In this document: positions 43,919 to 53,451 of the stretch, piece after piece
Layout of the letters: each line of letters starts with the position of its first letter
Position numbering within the stretch: position 1 is the first letter of the stretch
Source of the DNA: Candidatus Pedobacter colombiensis
GTDB lineage: Bacteria; Bacteroidota; Bacteroidia; Sphingobacteriales; Sphingobacteriaceae
Length of the DNA: 64,000 nt
Assembly (NCBI GenBank): GCA_029202485.1
Contig: CP119313.1
Location: forward strand, 806,001 to 870,000
Direction: 5' to 3'
The notes under the pieces: model-generated
Seen by the model: only the letters and a program-made list of their open reading frames with translations
Database searches by the model: none
What the model was told of the DNA's origin: nothing
Made by a program: the position numbers and the translations under genes

Positions 43919-46900
43919 ATGAATAATTATACTATTCACAAGGATGTCGTGTTTCGAAAGTCACGGCCTCTCCAAATCATTAGAGTTTTGCGAATAACGG
44001 CATTCCTTTTATTTATAACATTTGTTCAAGTGTCAGCAAGCGGTTTTGCTCAAAAACTGACGATGAAACAAAAGCATGCTACACTCAAAGAGGTCTTTGA
44101 GCAGATCAAACAGCAAACCGGATACGATGTAGTCTGGAAGTCGGAACAGTTGAAAAACACCAGGGCCATAACTGTGGACTATATTGATGCAGAAGTTGAA
44201 AGAATTCTGCAAGATATCCTTCCAGGGCAGAATTTAGATTATGTGCTTAATGGTAAGGTGTTTGTAATTAAGAGATTAAGTGTTGTTCCTAAGCTGAGAG
44301 AAGGACTGCCTGCCTTTCGTGACATGGGGCTGGCTTTATCTACACGAATTGATGTGCGTGGTAGAGTTTTGGGAGAAAATAATAACCCATTGGTGGCTGC
44401 GGTTGTCAGAATTAAAGGTACCAGAACTACTACGATAACCGACAACAATGGGGAGTTTATGCTAAAAGGGCTGGATGACAAAGCAATTTTAATCATTTCC
44501 TTTGTGGGGTATGAAACTTTAGAAATTAAAGGGGCAGAATCGTCTAATTCCATAAAACTCGTATGGAGAAACGAAAAACTCAATGAAGTACAAATTGTAA
44601 GTACGGGTTATCAGGAGCTTCCTAAGGAGCGGGCTACGGGGAGTTTTACCACCATCGACAATAAAACGATAAACCGTAGTGTTTCGACCAATATTCTAGA
44701 TCGGTTAGATGGGGTAACGAGTGGGCTTTTGTTTACGCGTGGCTATTCAGGTCTAGGCAGCAACAACCCTAAAATTTCTATACATGGTCGGAGTACCCTA
44801 TTTGCAGGGGCAGAACCCTTAATTGTTGTCAACGGTTTTCCTTATGATGGTACAATTGATCAAATTAATCCAGCTGATGTAGAGGATATTAATATTTTGA
44901 AAGATGCTGCAGCCTCTTCTATTTGGGGCAGTAGATCTGGAAACGGGGTGATTGTGATTACCACAAAAAGCGGGCATAACAATCAAAAACTTAAAATTGA
45001 AGCCTCCTCCACCTTAACGATAACGGATAAGCCAGATTTGTATTACCCAGCTCAATTGTCGGCTGCTGAATTTATTGATTTGGAACAATACCTTTTTTCC
45101 AAAGGTCTTTTTACCTACAATTTTAGTAACCCATATAATGTAGTGTCGGCAGGGGTGGAGATCTTTAATCAAAGAAAAAATAATAAAATTACCAGTGCCG
45201 ATTCGGCGGCTAAAATTGATGCTTTGAAAAGTTACGACATCAGAGCCGATCTAAATCGGTATATGTATAGACCCAGGGTACAGCAACAATATCAACTCAA
45301 TTTAAGTGGTGGAACAGAAAATTATAGGTATTACATGTCGGGAGGATACAATAAGAATCTGGAAAGCAGTGTGTCTGCTCATAATGAGCGGCTCACCTTA
45401 AATCTGAACAATACCTATGGTTTATTTAACAATCGATTAGAATTATCAGGAGATGTGAATATTGCCTCAATTAAAACCCATGCGAAAACAGCTCCTTATA
45501 AGCCTTATACGCCTTACGATCGCCTGGTAGATGAAAATGGGAATTCATTAGCTGTAGTCAGAGATTATCGAATGTCATATGTAGATACCGCAGGCAATGG
45601 CAAATTATTAGATTGGCATTTTCGTCCTATTGATGAATTATTGCCCAACCAAGAGGTTATAGCAGATCAATATCGACTAAAAGTCGGTGCAAATTTTAAA
45701 ATTATAGCGGGTTTGTCCATGAGTACCAATTATATGAGTTTGAATGAATATACCAATACTGAAACGCTTAGTGGGGTGGATAGCTACGCTGCCAGAAATT
45801 TAATTAACCAATATTCTTCAATTTCTGGAAATACACTGAACCGAGTGATCCCAATGGGAGGTATTTTTGGTAAAAACAACAATGTGCTCAAATCACAATC
45901 CTTTCGGTCACAATTAAATTATCACAAAATCATAGCAAATGATCATGAAATCACTGCTATACTCGGCTATGAAGGAAGTGACAGCCGTTCAAATATAGCT
46001 GGTCAGGCCTATTATGGTTATGATGCTGAAACATTAACCAATGCCAATGGGACTATAGATCCTTTAAAACTATATAAGCTTTATTATGGGCAAGGCGCTG
46101 GGCGTATTAATACAGCACCCGATTTGAGCAGAGGCATAGATATCAATCAATCCTACTATATCAATGCTTCTTATGGTTATAAAGGCCGGTACATGGTGTC
46201 TGGAAGCGCAAGAAGGGACGAATCTAATATCTTTGGCGTAAAAACGAATCAAAAAGGTGTCCCTTTGTGGTCAACAGGCATGGCATGGATCCTGGATAGA
46301 GAAAAATTTTATGATCTGGAATGGTTACCAACATTGAAACTTCGTTTAACTTATGGCTATAATGGTAATGTGGATAAAACGGTATCCGCTTATCCAACTG
46401 CAGCAGTTTCTTCACAAAATTCATCAAATATCAATGGTGATGCATTTGCCAAGCTCGTAAACCCACCTAACCCCTCTTTAAGATGGGAGCGCGTGAAAAC
46501 CTGGAATTTAGGATTCGACTTCGGCTTTAAGCGTAGTATTGTTACTGGAAATATTGATTTTTATCAAAAAAATGCTTTCGATTTAATTGGGAATAACCTC
46601 ATTGCCATGCAATCGGGCATTTCACAATTTAGAGGTAATGGCGCTAATCTACAAACAAAAGGAATTGATTTACAGTTGAATAGTCGAAATTTGACTGGGG
46701 TACTCCTTTGGGCGAGTACATTTTTATTCAACTTTAATACCGATAAGGTGACCAAATATGATGTTAAACAAAGTTCAAATGCGAGTATACTAGTCTACAA
46801 CGGTCAAAATCCTTTAGTGGGCTATCCTTACAATGCAATTTTTAGCTTCCCCTCTGCCGGATTGGATGCTGCTGGCGCACCGCAGGGTTATTTGAATGGA

Positions 46901-47470
46901 GTGGTGAGTAAAGATTACGGTAAAATTAACAACCTGCTTGATCCCAGTCAATTGATATTTCATGGTTCAGCTACTCCAAAATATTTTGGTAGTCTAATCA
47001 ATACTTTTAATTATAAAAACTTTGAATTGACCTTCAATATCATTTACAAATTTGACTATTATTTTAGAAGAGTAGGTGTTTTTTCTGGCAGTAATTATGG
47101 TTCTGCAGCAGGGTTGAACTATCGCTTAACAGCCTACGATCAGCGTTGGCAAAAACCTGGTGATGAACTTTTGACACATATTCCGGCGCTAAATTATCCT
47201 GGGGTTACTGGTCTGGATCAGTTCTTTACCTATTCAGAAGATCTTGTTGGAAAGGGGGACCACATTAGATTACAGGATCTTAGGTTGAGTTATAATTTAG
47301 CTAAGCATAATTTTAACAAATTACCATTTAAAAGCGCCAGTGTATTTTTTTATGGCCAAAACCTGGGTATTTTATGGAGACAAAATAGATTACATATAGA
47401 TCCCGATTTTGGATCTAATAGTGTACCTCAGCCTTTTAGTGGTTCCCTTGGCATTAACCTTACTTTATAA
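43919..47470 (+). CDS. SusC/RagA TonB-dependent receptor with STN signalling domain
   Basis: An 1183-aa protein. After the export signal (FLLFITFVQVSASGFAQ) comes an STN domain (~45-122: LTMKQKHATLKEVFEQIKQQ, ending FVIKR), the secretin/TonB short N-terminal domain that talks to FecR. Then a carboxypeptidase-regulatory-like domain (~145-220), the TonB-box region NEVQIVSTGYQ, a plug (SSIWGSRSGNGVIVITTKSG) and the barrel ending GSLGINLTL. It imports an unknown ligand captured by the downstream SusD. No glycosidases are encoded in this locus, so the ligand need not be a glycan. Confidence 0.93.
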   Translation: MNNYTIHKDVVFRKSRPLQIIRVLRITAFLLFITFVQVSASGFAQKLTMKQKHATLKEVFEQIKQQTGYDVVWKSEQLKNTRAITVDYIDAEVERILQDILPGQNLDYVLNGKVFVIKRLSVVPKLREGLPAFRDMGLALSTRIDVRGRVLGENNNPLVAAVVRIKGTRTTTITDNNGEFMLKGLDDKAILIISFVGYETLEIKGAESSNSIKLVWRNEKLNEVQIVSTGYQELPKERATGSFTTIDNKTINRSVSTNILDRLDGVTSGLLFTRGYSGLGSNNPKISIHGRSTLFAGAEPLIVVNGFPYDGTIDQINPADVEDINILKDAAASSIWGSRSGNGVIVITTKSGHNNQKLKIEASSTLTITDKPDLYYPAQLSAAEFIDLEQYLFSKGLFTYNFSNPYNVVSAGVEIFNQRKNNKITSADSAAKIDALKSYDIRADLNRYMYRPRVQQQYQLNLSGGTENYRYYMSGGYNKNLESSVSAHNERLTLNLNNTYGLFNNRLELSGDVNIASIKTHAKTAPYKPYTPYDRLVDENGNSLAVVRDYRMSYVDTAGNGKLLDWHFRPIDELLPNQEVIADQYRLKVGANFKIIAGLSMSTNYMSLNEYTNTETLSGVDSYAARNLINQYSSISGNTLNRVIPMGGIFGKNNNVLKSQSFRSQLNYHKIIANDHEITAILGYEGSDSRSNIAGQAYYGYDAETLTNANGTIDPLKLYKLYYGQGAGRINTAPDLSRGIDINQSYYINASYGYKGRYMVSGSARRDESNIFGVKTNQKGVPLWSTGMAWILDREKFYDLEWLPTLKLRLTYGYNGNVDKTVSAYPTAAVSSQNSSNINGDAFAKLVNPPNPSLRWERVKTWNLGFDFGFKRSIVTGNIDFYQKNAFDLIGNNLIAMQSGISQFRGNGANLQTKGIDLQLNSRNLTGVLLWASTFLFNFNTDKVTKYDVKQSSNASILVYNGQNPLVGYPYNAIFSFPSAGLDAAGAPQGYLNGVVSKDYGKINNLLDPSQLIFHGSATPKYFGSLINTFNYKNFELTFNIIYKFDYYFRRVGVFSGSNYGSAAGLNYRLTAYDQRWQKPGDELLTHIPALNYPGVTGLDQFFTYSEDLVGKGDHIRLQDLRLSYNLAKHNFNKLPFKSASVFFYGQNLGILWRQNRLHIDPDFGSNSVPQPFSGSLGINLTL

Positions 47471-47494
47471 GTTAAAATCATGATAGCTATATAT

Positions 47495-48874
47495 ATGAAA
47501 AAGATGATGATTATTCTAGGAATTTTCGCATTGCTAGGCTGTACCAAAAAACTGGATCTGAAACCTGATAGTCGTGTAATCGTACCAAAATCAGCAAATG
47601 ATCTCCAATTAATTTTAGATAATACAGATGTGATGAATATGACCCCTAATATAGGGCTTGTATCTGCTGATGAGTATTTTTTTTCTAGTTTACGGGCATG
47701 GCAGTCAACCTATTCTCCTGTAACCAGAACTGTATCAGTTTGGCAAAAGGACCTATTTGCTGGAGAGACTCAAGTAGGTGATTGGACAGGACCTTATAGT
47801 ACAATTTACTATTGCAATACTGTGCTGGATATATTGGCTACCCAGGATATCAGCAATGATAATGAGAAGCGGATCCTTAAAGGATGGGCACTATTTGCAA
47901 GAGCGTATACTTATTATAATTTAGTTAGTATTTTTTCAAAAGCCTATGATCCATTAACCGCATCGCAAGATTTGGGCGTTCCCTTGAAATTAAGTGCTAA
48001 TATTGACGAAATTCTTCAGCGAGGCAAGCTGGAACAATGCTATAACCAAATCATTTTAGATGCAAAAGCGGCTGGCGACTTGTTGCAACAGGACATCATT
48101 TCCAATAAAAGATCACGTCCCTCTAAAGTCGCAGCTTATGCTTTACTGGCAAGAGTATACTTAAGTATGGGTAAATTTACGGAGGCAGAGGCGTATGCAG
48201 ACAAGACCTTGTCCTTGTATTCAACATTGACAGATTACAATCTAATTAGTAAAACTGCTGATGGGGCATTATCCTTTAATAGTGAAGAGGTAATTTATTT
48301 AACCTGTGGATATGGTGATTATGCTGAGATTTCCCCTGGTTTAAGTACAACTTATGGAATCGTTCCCGAATTGATCAATCTATATAATCCCTCGGACTTA
48401 AGACTACCCATATATTTTCAGAAAAATACTTTAGGTAATTACAATATTAGAAGTCTATACACTGGTAATAGCTCGCTTTTTTCAGGATTAGCCACAGATG
48501 AAATTTATTTAATTAAGGCCGAATGTCTGGCTAGACGCGGCGAAACGCTACAATCCATGAGTTATTTGAATCAATTGGGTATAAAACGATGGGATCCAAA
48601 GGCAACTAGTCCATCCAAACCTTATGAAAACCTGACCGCCAATACGCCTGAAATTGCGCTCGATAAAGTTTTGATTGAACGTAGGAAAGCACTTGTATTT
48701 CGCGGTATCAGATGGACGGATTTGAAAAGGTTAAATGTGGAGGGGCGGAATATTACCATAACCAGAAAATTAGACGATCAAATATTTACGTTGGAACCCA
48801 ATAGTCCAAGATATGTACTGCCCATCCCAGACGATGAAGTGGCACTGAGTGGAGTAGCGCAAAACGTTAGATAA
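47495..48874 (+). CDS. SusD/RagB-family surface lipoprotein
   Basis: A 459-aa protein from the chosen ATG (MKKMMIILGIFALLGC), which opens a lipoprotein signal with acylated Cys16; an ATG five codons upstream is an alternative. SusD features: GWALFARAYTYYNLVSIFSKAY, AAYALLARVYLSMGKFTEAEAYADK (TPR-like), EIYLIKAECLARRGE and a C-terminal ERRKALVFRGIRWTDLKRLN. Short for a SusD, near the RagB size. It pairs with the STN-SusC just upstream. The ligand is unknown. Confidence 0.9.
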   Translation: MKKMMIILGIFALLGCTKKLDLKPDSRVIVPKSANDLQLILDNTDVMNMTPNIGLVSADEYFFSSLRAWQSTYSPVTRTVSVWQKDLFAGETQVGDWTGPYSTIYYCNTVLDILATQDISNDNEKRILKGWALFARAYTYYNLVSIFSKAYDPLTASQDLGVPLKLSANIDEILQRGKLEQCYNQIILDAKAAGDLLQQDIISNKRSRPSKVAAYALLARVYLSMGKFTEAEAYADKTLSLYSTLTDYNLISKTADGALSFNSEEVIYLTCGYGDYAEISPGLSTTYGIVPELINLYNPSDLRLPIYFQKNTLGNYNIRSLYTGNSSLFSGLATDEIYLIKAECLARRGETLQSMSYLNQLGIKRWDPKATSPSKPYENLTANTPEIALDKVLIERRKALVFRGIRWTDLKRLNVEGRNITITRKLDDQIFTLEPNSPRYVLPIPDDEVALSGVAQNVR

Positions 48875-48899
48875 AAAAAGTATACTAAAAATCAATAAG

Positions 48900-49430
48900 A
48901 TGTACCTAAAAAAAATCAATAAACTAAGCACCTTAACGGTAGTTTTGATGCTAACCGGACTATTAGTGAAGGCACAGCAGCAGCAAGCAAGTCCTGACCT
49001 TACAGGGGTCTGGATTTATAACGCTCAAAAAAGTAACCTCGAAAGTTATCCGGCCTTTGTTTTCCCTAAGGGCTTAATTGTGAAAACAAGTCGGGATTCT
49101 GTTTTTGTAAGTCAGGTGATCAGCTATGCTGAAGGAAAAATAACGGCAAATACGCAGCCCCAAAAATATGCTTTAGACGGAAAGCCATCGGAAGTTATGG
49201 TATCGGATAGCACTAAAGCCAGGCTAACTTTTAAAATCTCAGCAGATCGTAAAAGTGCAACTAAAAACATTCGTTTACTCTACACCAATAAACCTGATCA
49301 GGTACTGCGCAATACGAATGACATTTGGACTCTGTCTGAGGATGGAAAGGCGCTGGTCTTGTTATTTACAGATCAAGTAGATGGCAGCAAAGCTTATACC
49401 GTAAAAGGAATATTTGATAGATACAATTAA
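48900..49430 (+). CDS. Small secreted protein, lipocalin-like in appearance
   Basis: A 176-aa protein with a signal peptide (LSTLTVVLMLTGLLVKAQQ). The mature part begins SPDLTGVWIYNAQKSNLE and is rich in alternating strands (DSVFVSQVISYAEGKITANT; KARLTFKISADRKSATKN; NDIWTLSEDGKALVLLFT), consistent with a beta-barrel of lipocalin-like type. I do not recognise a named family. It is 25 bp after SusD and 11 bp before a lipoprotein gene, clearly part of the operon; perhaps a periplasmic ligand handler, which is a guess. Confidence 0.65.
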   Translation: MYLKKINKLSTLTVVLMLTGLLVKAQQQQASPDLTGVWIYNAQKSNLESYPAFVFPKGLIVKTSRDSVFVSQVISYAEGKITANTQPQKYALDGKPSEVMVSDSTKARLTFKISADRKSATKNIRLLYTNKPDQVLRNTNDIWTLSEDGKALVLLFTDQVDGSKAYTVKGIFDRYN

Positions 49431-49441
49431 AGCTACGAAAA

Positions 49442-50170
49442 ATGAAAAATATCTGGATATTAGTATTTGCAATGTATTTTGCTGCATGTAAAAAGGATGC
49501 TGAGGTTTTTAAGACCACCAGCTCAATAAATGTGATTAACGCAGCGGTAGATCTTGGGGGGCTAAAAGTAAATCCTACAGGAAAAGCTTATAGTTTCGCT
49601 AAAACTACAGATCAAGTGCTTTATGGTGCCAATCGATTTTATTATGCAGAACTGGGCTACAAAGTATTGATTGCCGTACCCACTGCGGATACCACAAAAT
49701 TGTTGTTTAACGAATCCCATCATATGGAATCCGGGTTTTATACCCTATACATTTCCGGGACCGCAGCAAAGGTAGAGAGCATGTTGCTTAAGGAGGTTGA
49801 TTTTCCTTTTATTAAAACTGATGTAAACACCCCCGCGTCAGCAAATTTTGTGACCAACGTACGCTTTGTAAACTTATCACCCAATAGCCCGGCTGTTAAA
49901 ATTAAAATTAAAAATAACGCGGTCAATGAAGTGGATAATTTGGCCTACAAGGGGATCAGTAATTGGAACAGGTATACCAATAAAGCAACGGCAACAACGG
50001 CATACATTTTTGAAGTAAGAGATGCAAGTTCCGATGCCCTACTATTGAGCTATACGTTTAATGCTACGGTTAGCAATAGATTTAAAAATGTAGCCCTGAT
50101 CATTAAAGGGCTGGTTGGGACAAGCACAGGGGTAAATGCCTTTGGGATATTTGTTGTGAACTATTTTTAA
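49442..50170 (+). CDS. DUF4397-like lipoprotein
   Basis: A 242-aa protein with a lipoprotein signal (MKNIWILVFAMYFAAC, Cys16). The body has two beta-rich halves; TNVRFVNLSPNSPAVKIKI resembles the start of the DUF4397 repeat (VRxVNLSPDAPxVD), and INVINAAVDLGGLKV near the N-terminus looks like a first, more diverged copy. DUF4397 lipoproteins commonly accompany orphan SusCD loci in Bacteroidota; their role is unknown. It lies 22 bp upstream of the first TlpA-like gene, inside the same operon. Confidence 0.7.
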   Translation: MKNIWILVFAMYFAACKKDAEVFKTTSSINVINAAVDLGGLKVNPTGKAYSFAKTTDQVLYGANRFYYAELGYKVLIAVPTADTTKLLFNESHHMESGFYTLYISGTAAKVESMLLKEVDFPFIKTDVNTPASANFVTNVRFVNLSPNSPAVKIKIKNNAVNEVDNLAYKGISNWNRYTNKATATTAYIFEVRDASSDALLLSYTFNATVSNRFKNVALIIKGLVGTSTGVNAFGIFVVNYF

Positions 50171-50192
50171 TAGAATTAATTACCAATTTATT

Positions 50193-51722
50193 ATGAAAAA
50201 TAAAAAATTTTTACTGCTCATCGCAATTGTTTTCATGATCAGCTCATTGAAAGCGCAAAGCTATAGTTTTAACATTAAAGGTAAGCTCGATTCCACTATA
50301 GTTGACTATTTTAATAACAAAAGTATCCTGATCAAGCTCTACGATCCGGTGAAAAATTTGCTGGGAGAGGAAGTTATCACTGTTTTATTGGATTCAAAAA
50401 GAAGATTCAATATAAATGTGAAGTCTGCTTCAGCATTAACTTATGCTTCGTTTTGGCTTGTAAATGATGGTGTTAACGATTTGATGCTAGGTGCTTTACT
50501 GCCATTGACCTTTCCAGCGAGGCCTCACGACGCAGAAGAATATTACTTGTTTGAAAATGGTGATGACATTACTATGGATGTTTGGCCGAAGGGGTATCTT
50601 CTTTTTTCTGGAAAAGGCGCAGAAAAATTAAACTGCCAATTCGATATTTATAATATTGAAGGGGGATCAAAAGCTGTAACGAGTAGATGGATTAAACTGG
50701 AAAATGCTAAAGACCATGATAAAGCATTTAAATTAAATGCTGATGAGGTAAGTTTAATGACAAAATTACGTTTAAAGTTATTGGAAAGCTATAAGGGTGA
50801 ATTTAGTGAATCGATATACAATAGAATTTACTTAGATGCGATTGGCAACGCACGTTTATGGGGATTAACTGAAAAAAGTAACTTAATTGTATATGCTCGT
50901 AATGAAGCTGCATTGTCCGCGTTTAGAAATTTAAATAAAATGCGTGCTGATCAGGAACTAGAATTGACTGTTGATTCAAATTTTATACCTTATTCTGCCT
51001 ATTATCCAGCATATATCTTTGAAAAAGAATGGAACATACAGCGGTTGTATGCTAAGGATGCAGCTACTGGAGATTCATTTGTAGGGATGTATGGTGTTTT
51101 ACAACAAAAATATCAGGGTGCCTTAAGGGATCAATTGCTCATGATAGGTATCAGTAAATTGAATCGTTATTTTTCAGCTGAAATTCAATCGAGTTTAGGA
51201 TTAGTGATGAAATCCATAACTGACCCTGCTTATAAAAAAACATTGATGGCCTGGCAAAAGAAACAAAATGAAGTCTTTCCATTTGAACTACAAGATACAG
51301 CAGGTAACATTCGTAAATTAAGTGATTATAAAGGTAAATTAGTCATTGTTGATTTTTGGTTCACCGGATGTGGGCATTGTGAGATATTAAATAAGACGAT
51401 GGAAACGATCATTAAAAAGTACGAAAACAATAAAAATATTGTCTTTTTAACCATCTCTTCCGACAGCGACAAAAAGACATGGATAAAAAGTGTCTCAACG
51501 GGCTTGTATACCTCTCCAGGTACAATTAATTTATATACGAATGGACTAGGATTGGGACACCCAATTATAAAACATTATGGTTTTTATAGTGCTCCACAAC
51601 AATTAATCATTGATAAAAATGGAATGTTAATTACATCACACCCCCCTCGTCCAGATGGGGGTGTAGATTATATGAAAAATTTTACTCAAATCATTGATAA
51701 GCATCTTAACGGTTTAAATTAA
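50193..51722 (+). CDS. TlpA/thioredoxin-fold protein, copy 1 (CGHC active site)
   Basis: A 509-aa exported protein (MKNKKFLLLIAIVFMISSLKAQ). Residues ~25-130 form a beta-sandwich like the DUF4369 domain often fused to TlpA proteins, ~140-355 a helical middle, and ~365-509 a TlpA-like thioredoxin domain (FELQDTAGNIRKLSDYKGKLVIVDFW, active site GCGHCEI with Cys393/Cys396, and the cis-Pro loop in YGFYSAPQQLIIDKNG). It would act as a periplasmic thiol reductant or isomerase for something handled by this SusCD locus. A near-identical second copy follows directly. Confidence 0.88.
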   Translation: MKNKKFLLLIAIVFMISSLKAQSYSFNIKGKLDSTIVDYFNNKSILIKLYDPVKNLLGEEVITVLLDSKRRFNINVKSASALTYASFWLVNDGVNDLMLGALLPLTFPARPHDAEEYYLFENGDDITMDVWPKGYLLFSGKGAEKLNCQFDIYNIEGGSKAVTSRWIKLENAKDHDKAFKLNADEVSLMTKLRLKLLESYKGEFSESIYNRIYLDAIGNARLWGLTEKSNLIVYARNEAALSAFRNLNKMRADQELELTVDSNFIPYSAYYPAYIFEKEWNIQRLYAKDAATGDSFVGMYGVLQQKYQGALRDQLLMIGISKLNRYFSAEIQSSLGLVMKSITDPAYKKTLMAWQKKQNEVFPFELQDTAGNIRKLSDYKGKLVIVDFWFTGCGHCEILNKTMETIIKKYENNKNIVFLTISSDSDKKTWIKSVSTGLYTSPGTINLYTNGLGLGHPIIKHYGFYSAPQQLIIDKNGMLITSHPPRPDGGVDYMKNFTQIIDKHLNGLN

Positions 51723-51792
51723 TGATTTAAAGCTCGTTGATATTTGACAAATCATATTAAGATATTTTTAATAGCATTAATTACCATTTATT

Positions 51793-53349
51793 ATGAAAAT
51801 AAATACAAACCCACATATGAATCACTATAAAAAATTTTTACTGCTCATCGCAATTGTTTTCATGATCAGCTCATTGAAAGCGCAAAGTTATAGTTTTAAC
51901 ATTAAAGGTAGGGTCGATTCAACTATAGTTGACTATTTTAATAACAAAAGTATCCAGATAAAGCTCTACGATCCGGTGAAAAATTTGCTGGGAGGGGAAG
52001 TGATCACTGTTTTATTGGATTCAAAAAGAAGATTCAATATAAATGTGAAGTCTGCTTCAGCATTAACTTATGCTTCGTTTTGGATTGTAAATCAGGGGAA
52101 TAACGAAATTGGGCTAGGTAATTTACTGCCATTGATCTTTCCAGCGAGGCCTCACGACGCAGAAGAATATTACTTGTTTGAAAATGGTGATGATATTACT
52201 ATGGATGTTTGGCCGAAGGGGTATCTTAGTTTTTTTGGAAAAGGCGCAGAAAAATTAAACTGCCAATTCGGTATTTATAATATTGAAGGGGGATCAAAAG
52301 CTGTAACGAGTAGATGGATTAAACTGGAAAATGCTAAAGACCATGATAAAGCATTTAAATTAAATGCTGATGAGGTAAGTTTAATGACAAAATTACGTTT
52401 AAAGTTATTGGAAAGCTATAAGGGTGAATTTAGTGAATCGATATACAATAGAATTTACTTAGATGCGATTGGCAACGCTGGTTTATGGGGCTTAAGTGAA
52501 AAAAGTGGCTTAGTAACATTTGCTCGTGATGAAGCTGCATTGACCGCGTTTAGAAATTTAAATAAAATGCGTGCTGATCAGGAACCAGAATTGACTGTGG
52601 ATTCAAATTTTATACCGCATTCTGCCTATTATCCAGCATATATCTTTGAGAAAGAATGGAACATACATCGGTTGTACGCTAAGGATGCAGTTACCGGAGA
52701 TTCATTTGTAAAGCTGTATGATGTTTTACAACAAAAATATCAGGGTGCCTTAAGAGATCAATTGCTGATGATATGTATCAGTAAATTGAATCGTTATTTT
52801 TCGGCTGAAATTCAATCAAGTTTAGGATTAGTGATGAAATCCATAACTGACCCTGACTATAAAAAAACATTGATGGCCTGGCAAAAGAAACAAAATGAAG
52901 TCTTTCCATTTGAACTGCAAGATACAGCAGGTCATATTCATAAATTAAGTGATTATAAAGGTAAATTGGTCATTGTGGATTTTTGGTTCACAGGATGTGG
53001 GTATTGTGAGATCTTAAATAAGACGATGGAAACGATCATTAAAAAGTACGAAAACAATAAAAATATTGTCTTTTTAACCATCTCTTCTGACAGCGACAAA
53101 AAGAGATGGATAACAAGTATCTCAACGGGCTTATATACTTCGCCTGGTACAATTAATTTATACACGAATGGACTAGGGTTGGGACACCCAATTATAAAAC
53201 ATTATGGTTTTTATAGTGCTCCACAACAATTAATCATTGATAAAGATGGAAGGTTAATTACCTCACACCCCCTTCGTCCAGATATTAGTTTAGCTGCTAT
53301 GAAAAATTTTACTCAAATCATTGATAAGTATCTTAACGGTTTAAATTAA
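51793..53349 (+). CDS. TlpA/thioredoxin-fold protein, copy 2 (CGYC active site)
   Basis: A 518-aa paralogue of the preceding gene, nearly identical over long stretches of DNA including the upstream and downstream flanks. Differences cluster: IVNQGNNEIGLGNLLPLIF for LVNDGVNDLMLGALLPLTF in the N-terminal sandwich; LWGLSEKSGLVTFARDE for LWGLTEKSNLIVYARNE; the active site GCGYCEI (Cys402/Cys405) for GCGHCEI; and a different stretch before the last helix. The start matches the position of the copy-1 ATG, but a short insertion adds KINTNPHMNHY; the internal Met there is an alternative start. Function is presumably a variant of copy 1. Confidence 0.85.
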   Translation: MKINTNPHMNHYKKFLLLIAIVFMISSLKAQSYSFNIKGRVDSTIVDYFNNKSIQIKLYDPVKNLLGGEVITVLLDSKRRFNINVKSASALTYASFWIVNQGNNEIGLGNLLPLIFPARPHDAEEYYLFENGDDITMDVWPKGYLSFFGKGAEKLNCQFGIYNIEGGSKAVTSRWIKLENAKDHDKAFKLNADEVSLMTKLRLKLLESYKGEFSESIYNRIYLDAIGNAGLWGLSEKSGLVTFARDEAALTAFRNLNKMRADQEPELTVDSNFIPHSAYYPAYIFEKEWNIHRLYAKDAVTGDSFVKLYDVLQQKYQGALRDQLLMICISKLNRYFSAEIQSSLGLVMKSITDPDYKKTLMAWQKKQNEVFPFELQDTAGHIHKLSDYKGKLVIVDFWFTGCGYCEILNKTMETIIKKYENNKNIVFLTISSDSDKKRWITSISTGLYTSPGTINLYTNGLGLGHPIIKHYGFYSAPQQLIIDKDGRLITSHPLRPDISLAAMKNFTQIIDKYLNGLN

Positions 53350-53384
53350 TGATTTAAAGCGCGTTGAATTCATTCCTATAAAAC

Positions 53385-53426
53385 AAAGTAAAGTGATGCG
53401 CTATCACATAGCGCTCACTTTACTTT
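53385..53426. terminator. Terminator hairpin between TlpA copy 2 and the helicase gene
   Basis: A 19-bp stem with a single bulged base and a 3-nt loop (arms begin AAAGTAAAGTG and end CACTTTACTTT) lies between the converging genes; A/T ends allow either direction, though no long T-run follows. Confidence 0.75.
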
Positions 53427-53451
53427 AGCATTAGAAATTCTTTGGTTTGTT

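Larger units (their letters stand above)
50162..53367 (+). repeat. Tandem duplication of ~1.6 kb carrying the two TlpA-like genes
   Basis: Copy 1 spans about 50162-51740 and copy 2 about 51763-53367. Both begin TATTTTTAATAG(A/C)ATTAATTACCA and end AATGATTTAAAGC(T/G)CGTTGA, so the unit includes the leader, the whole gene and ~20 bp downstream. Most of the sequence is identical, with point differences concentrated in a few codon blocks. A young tandem duplication followed by local divergence or gene conversion fits. Confidence 0.85.
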
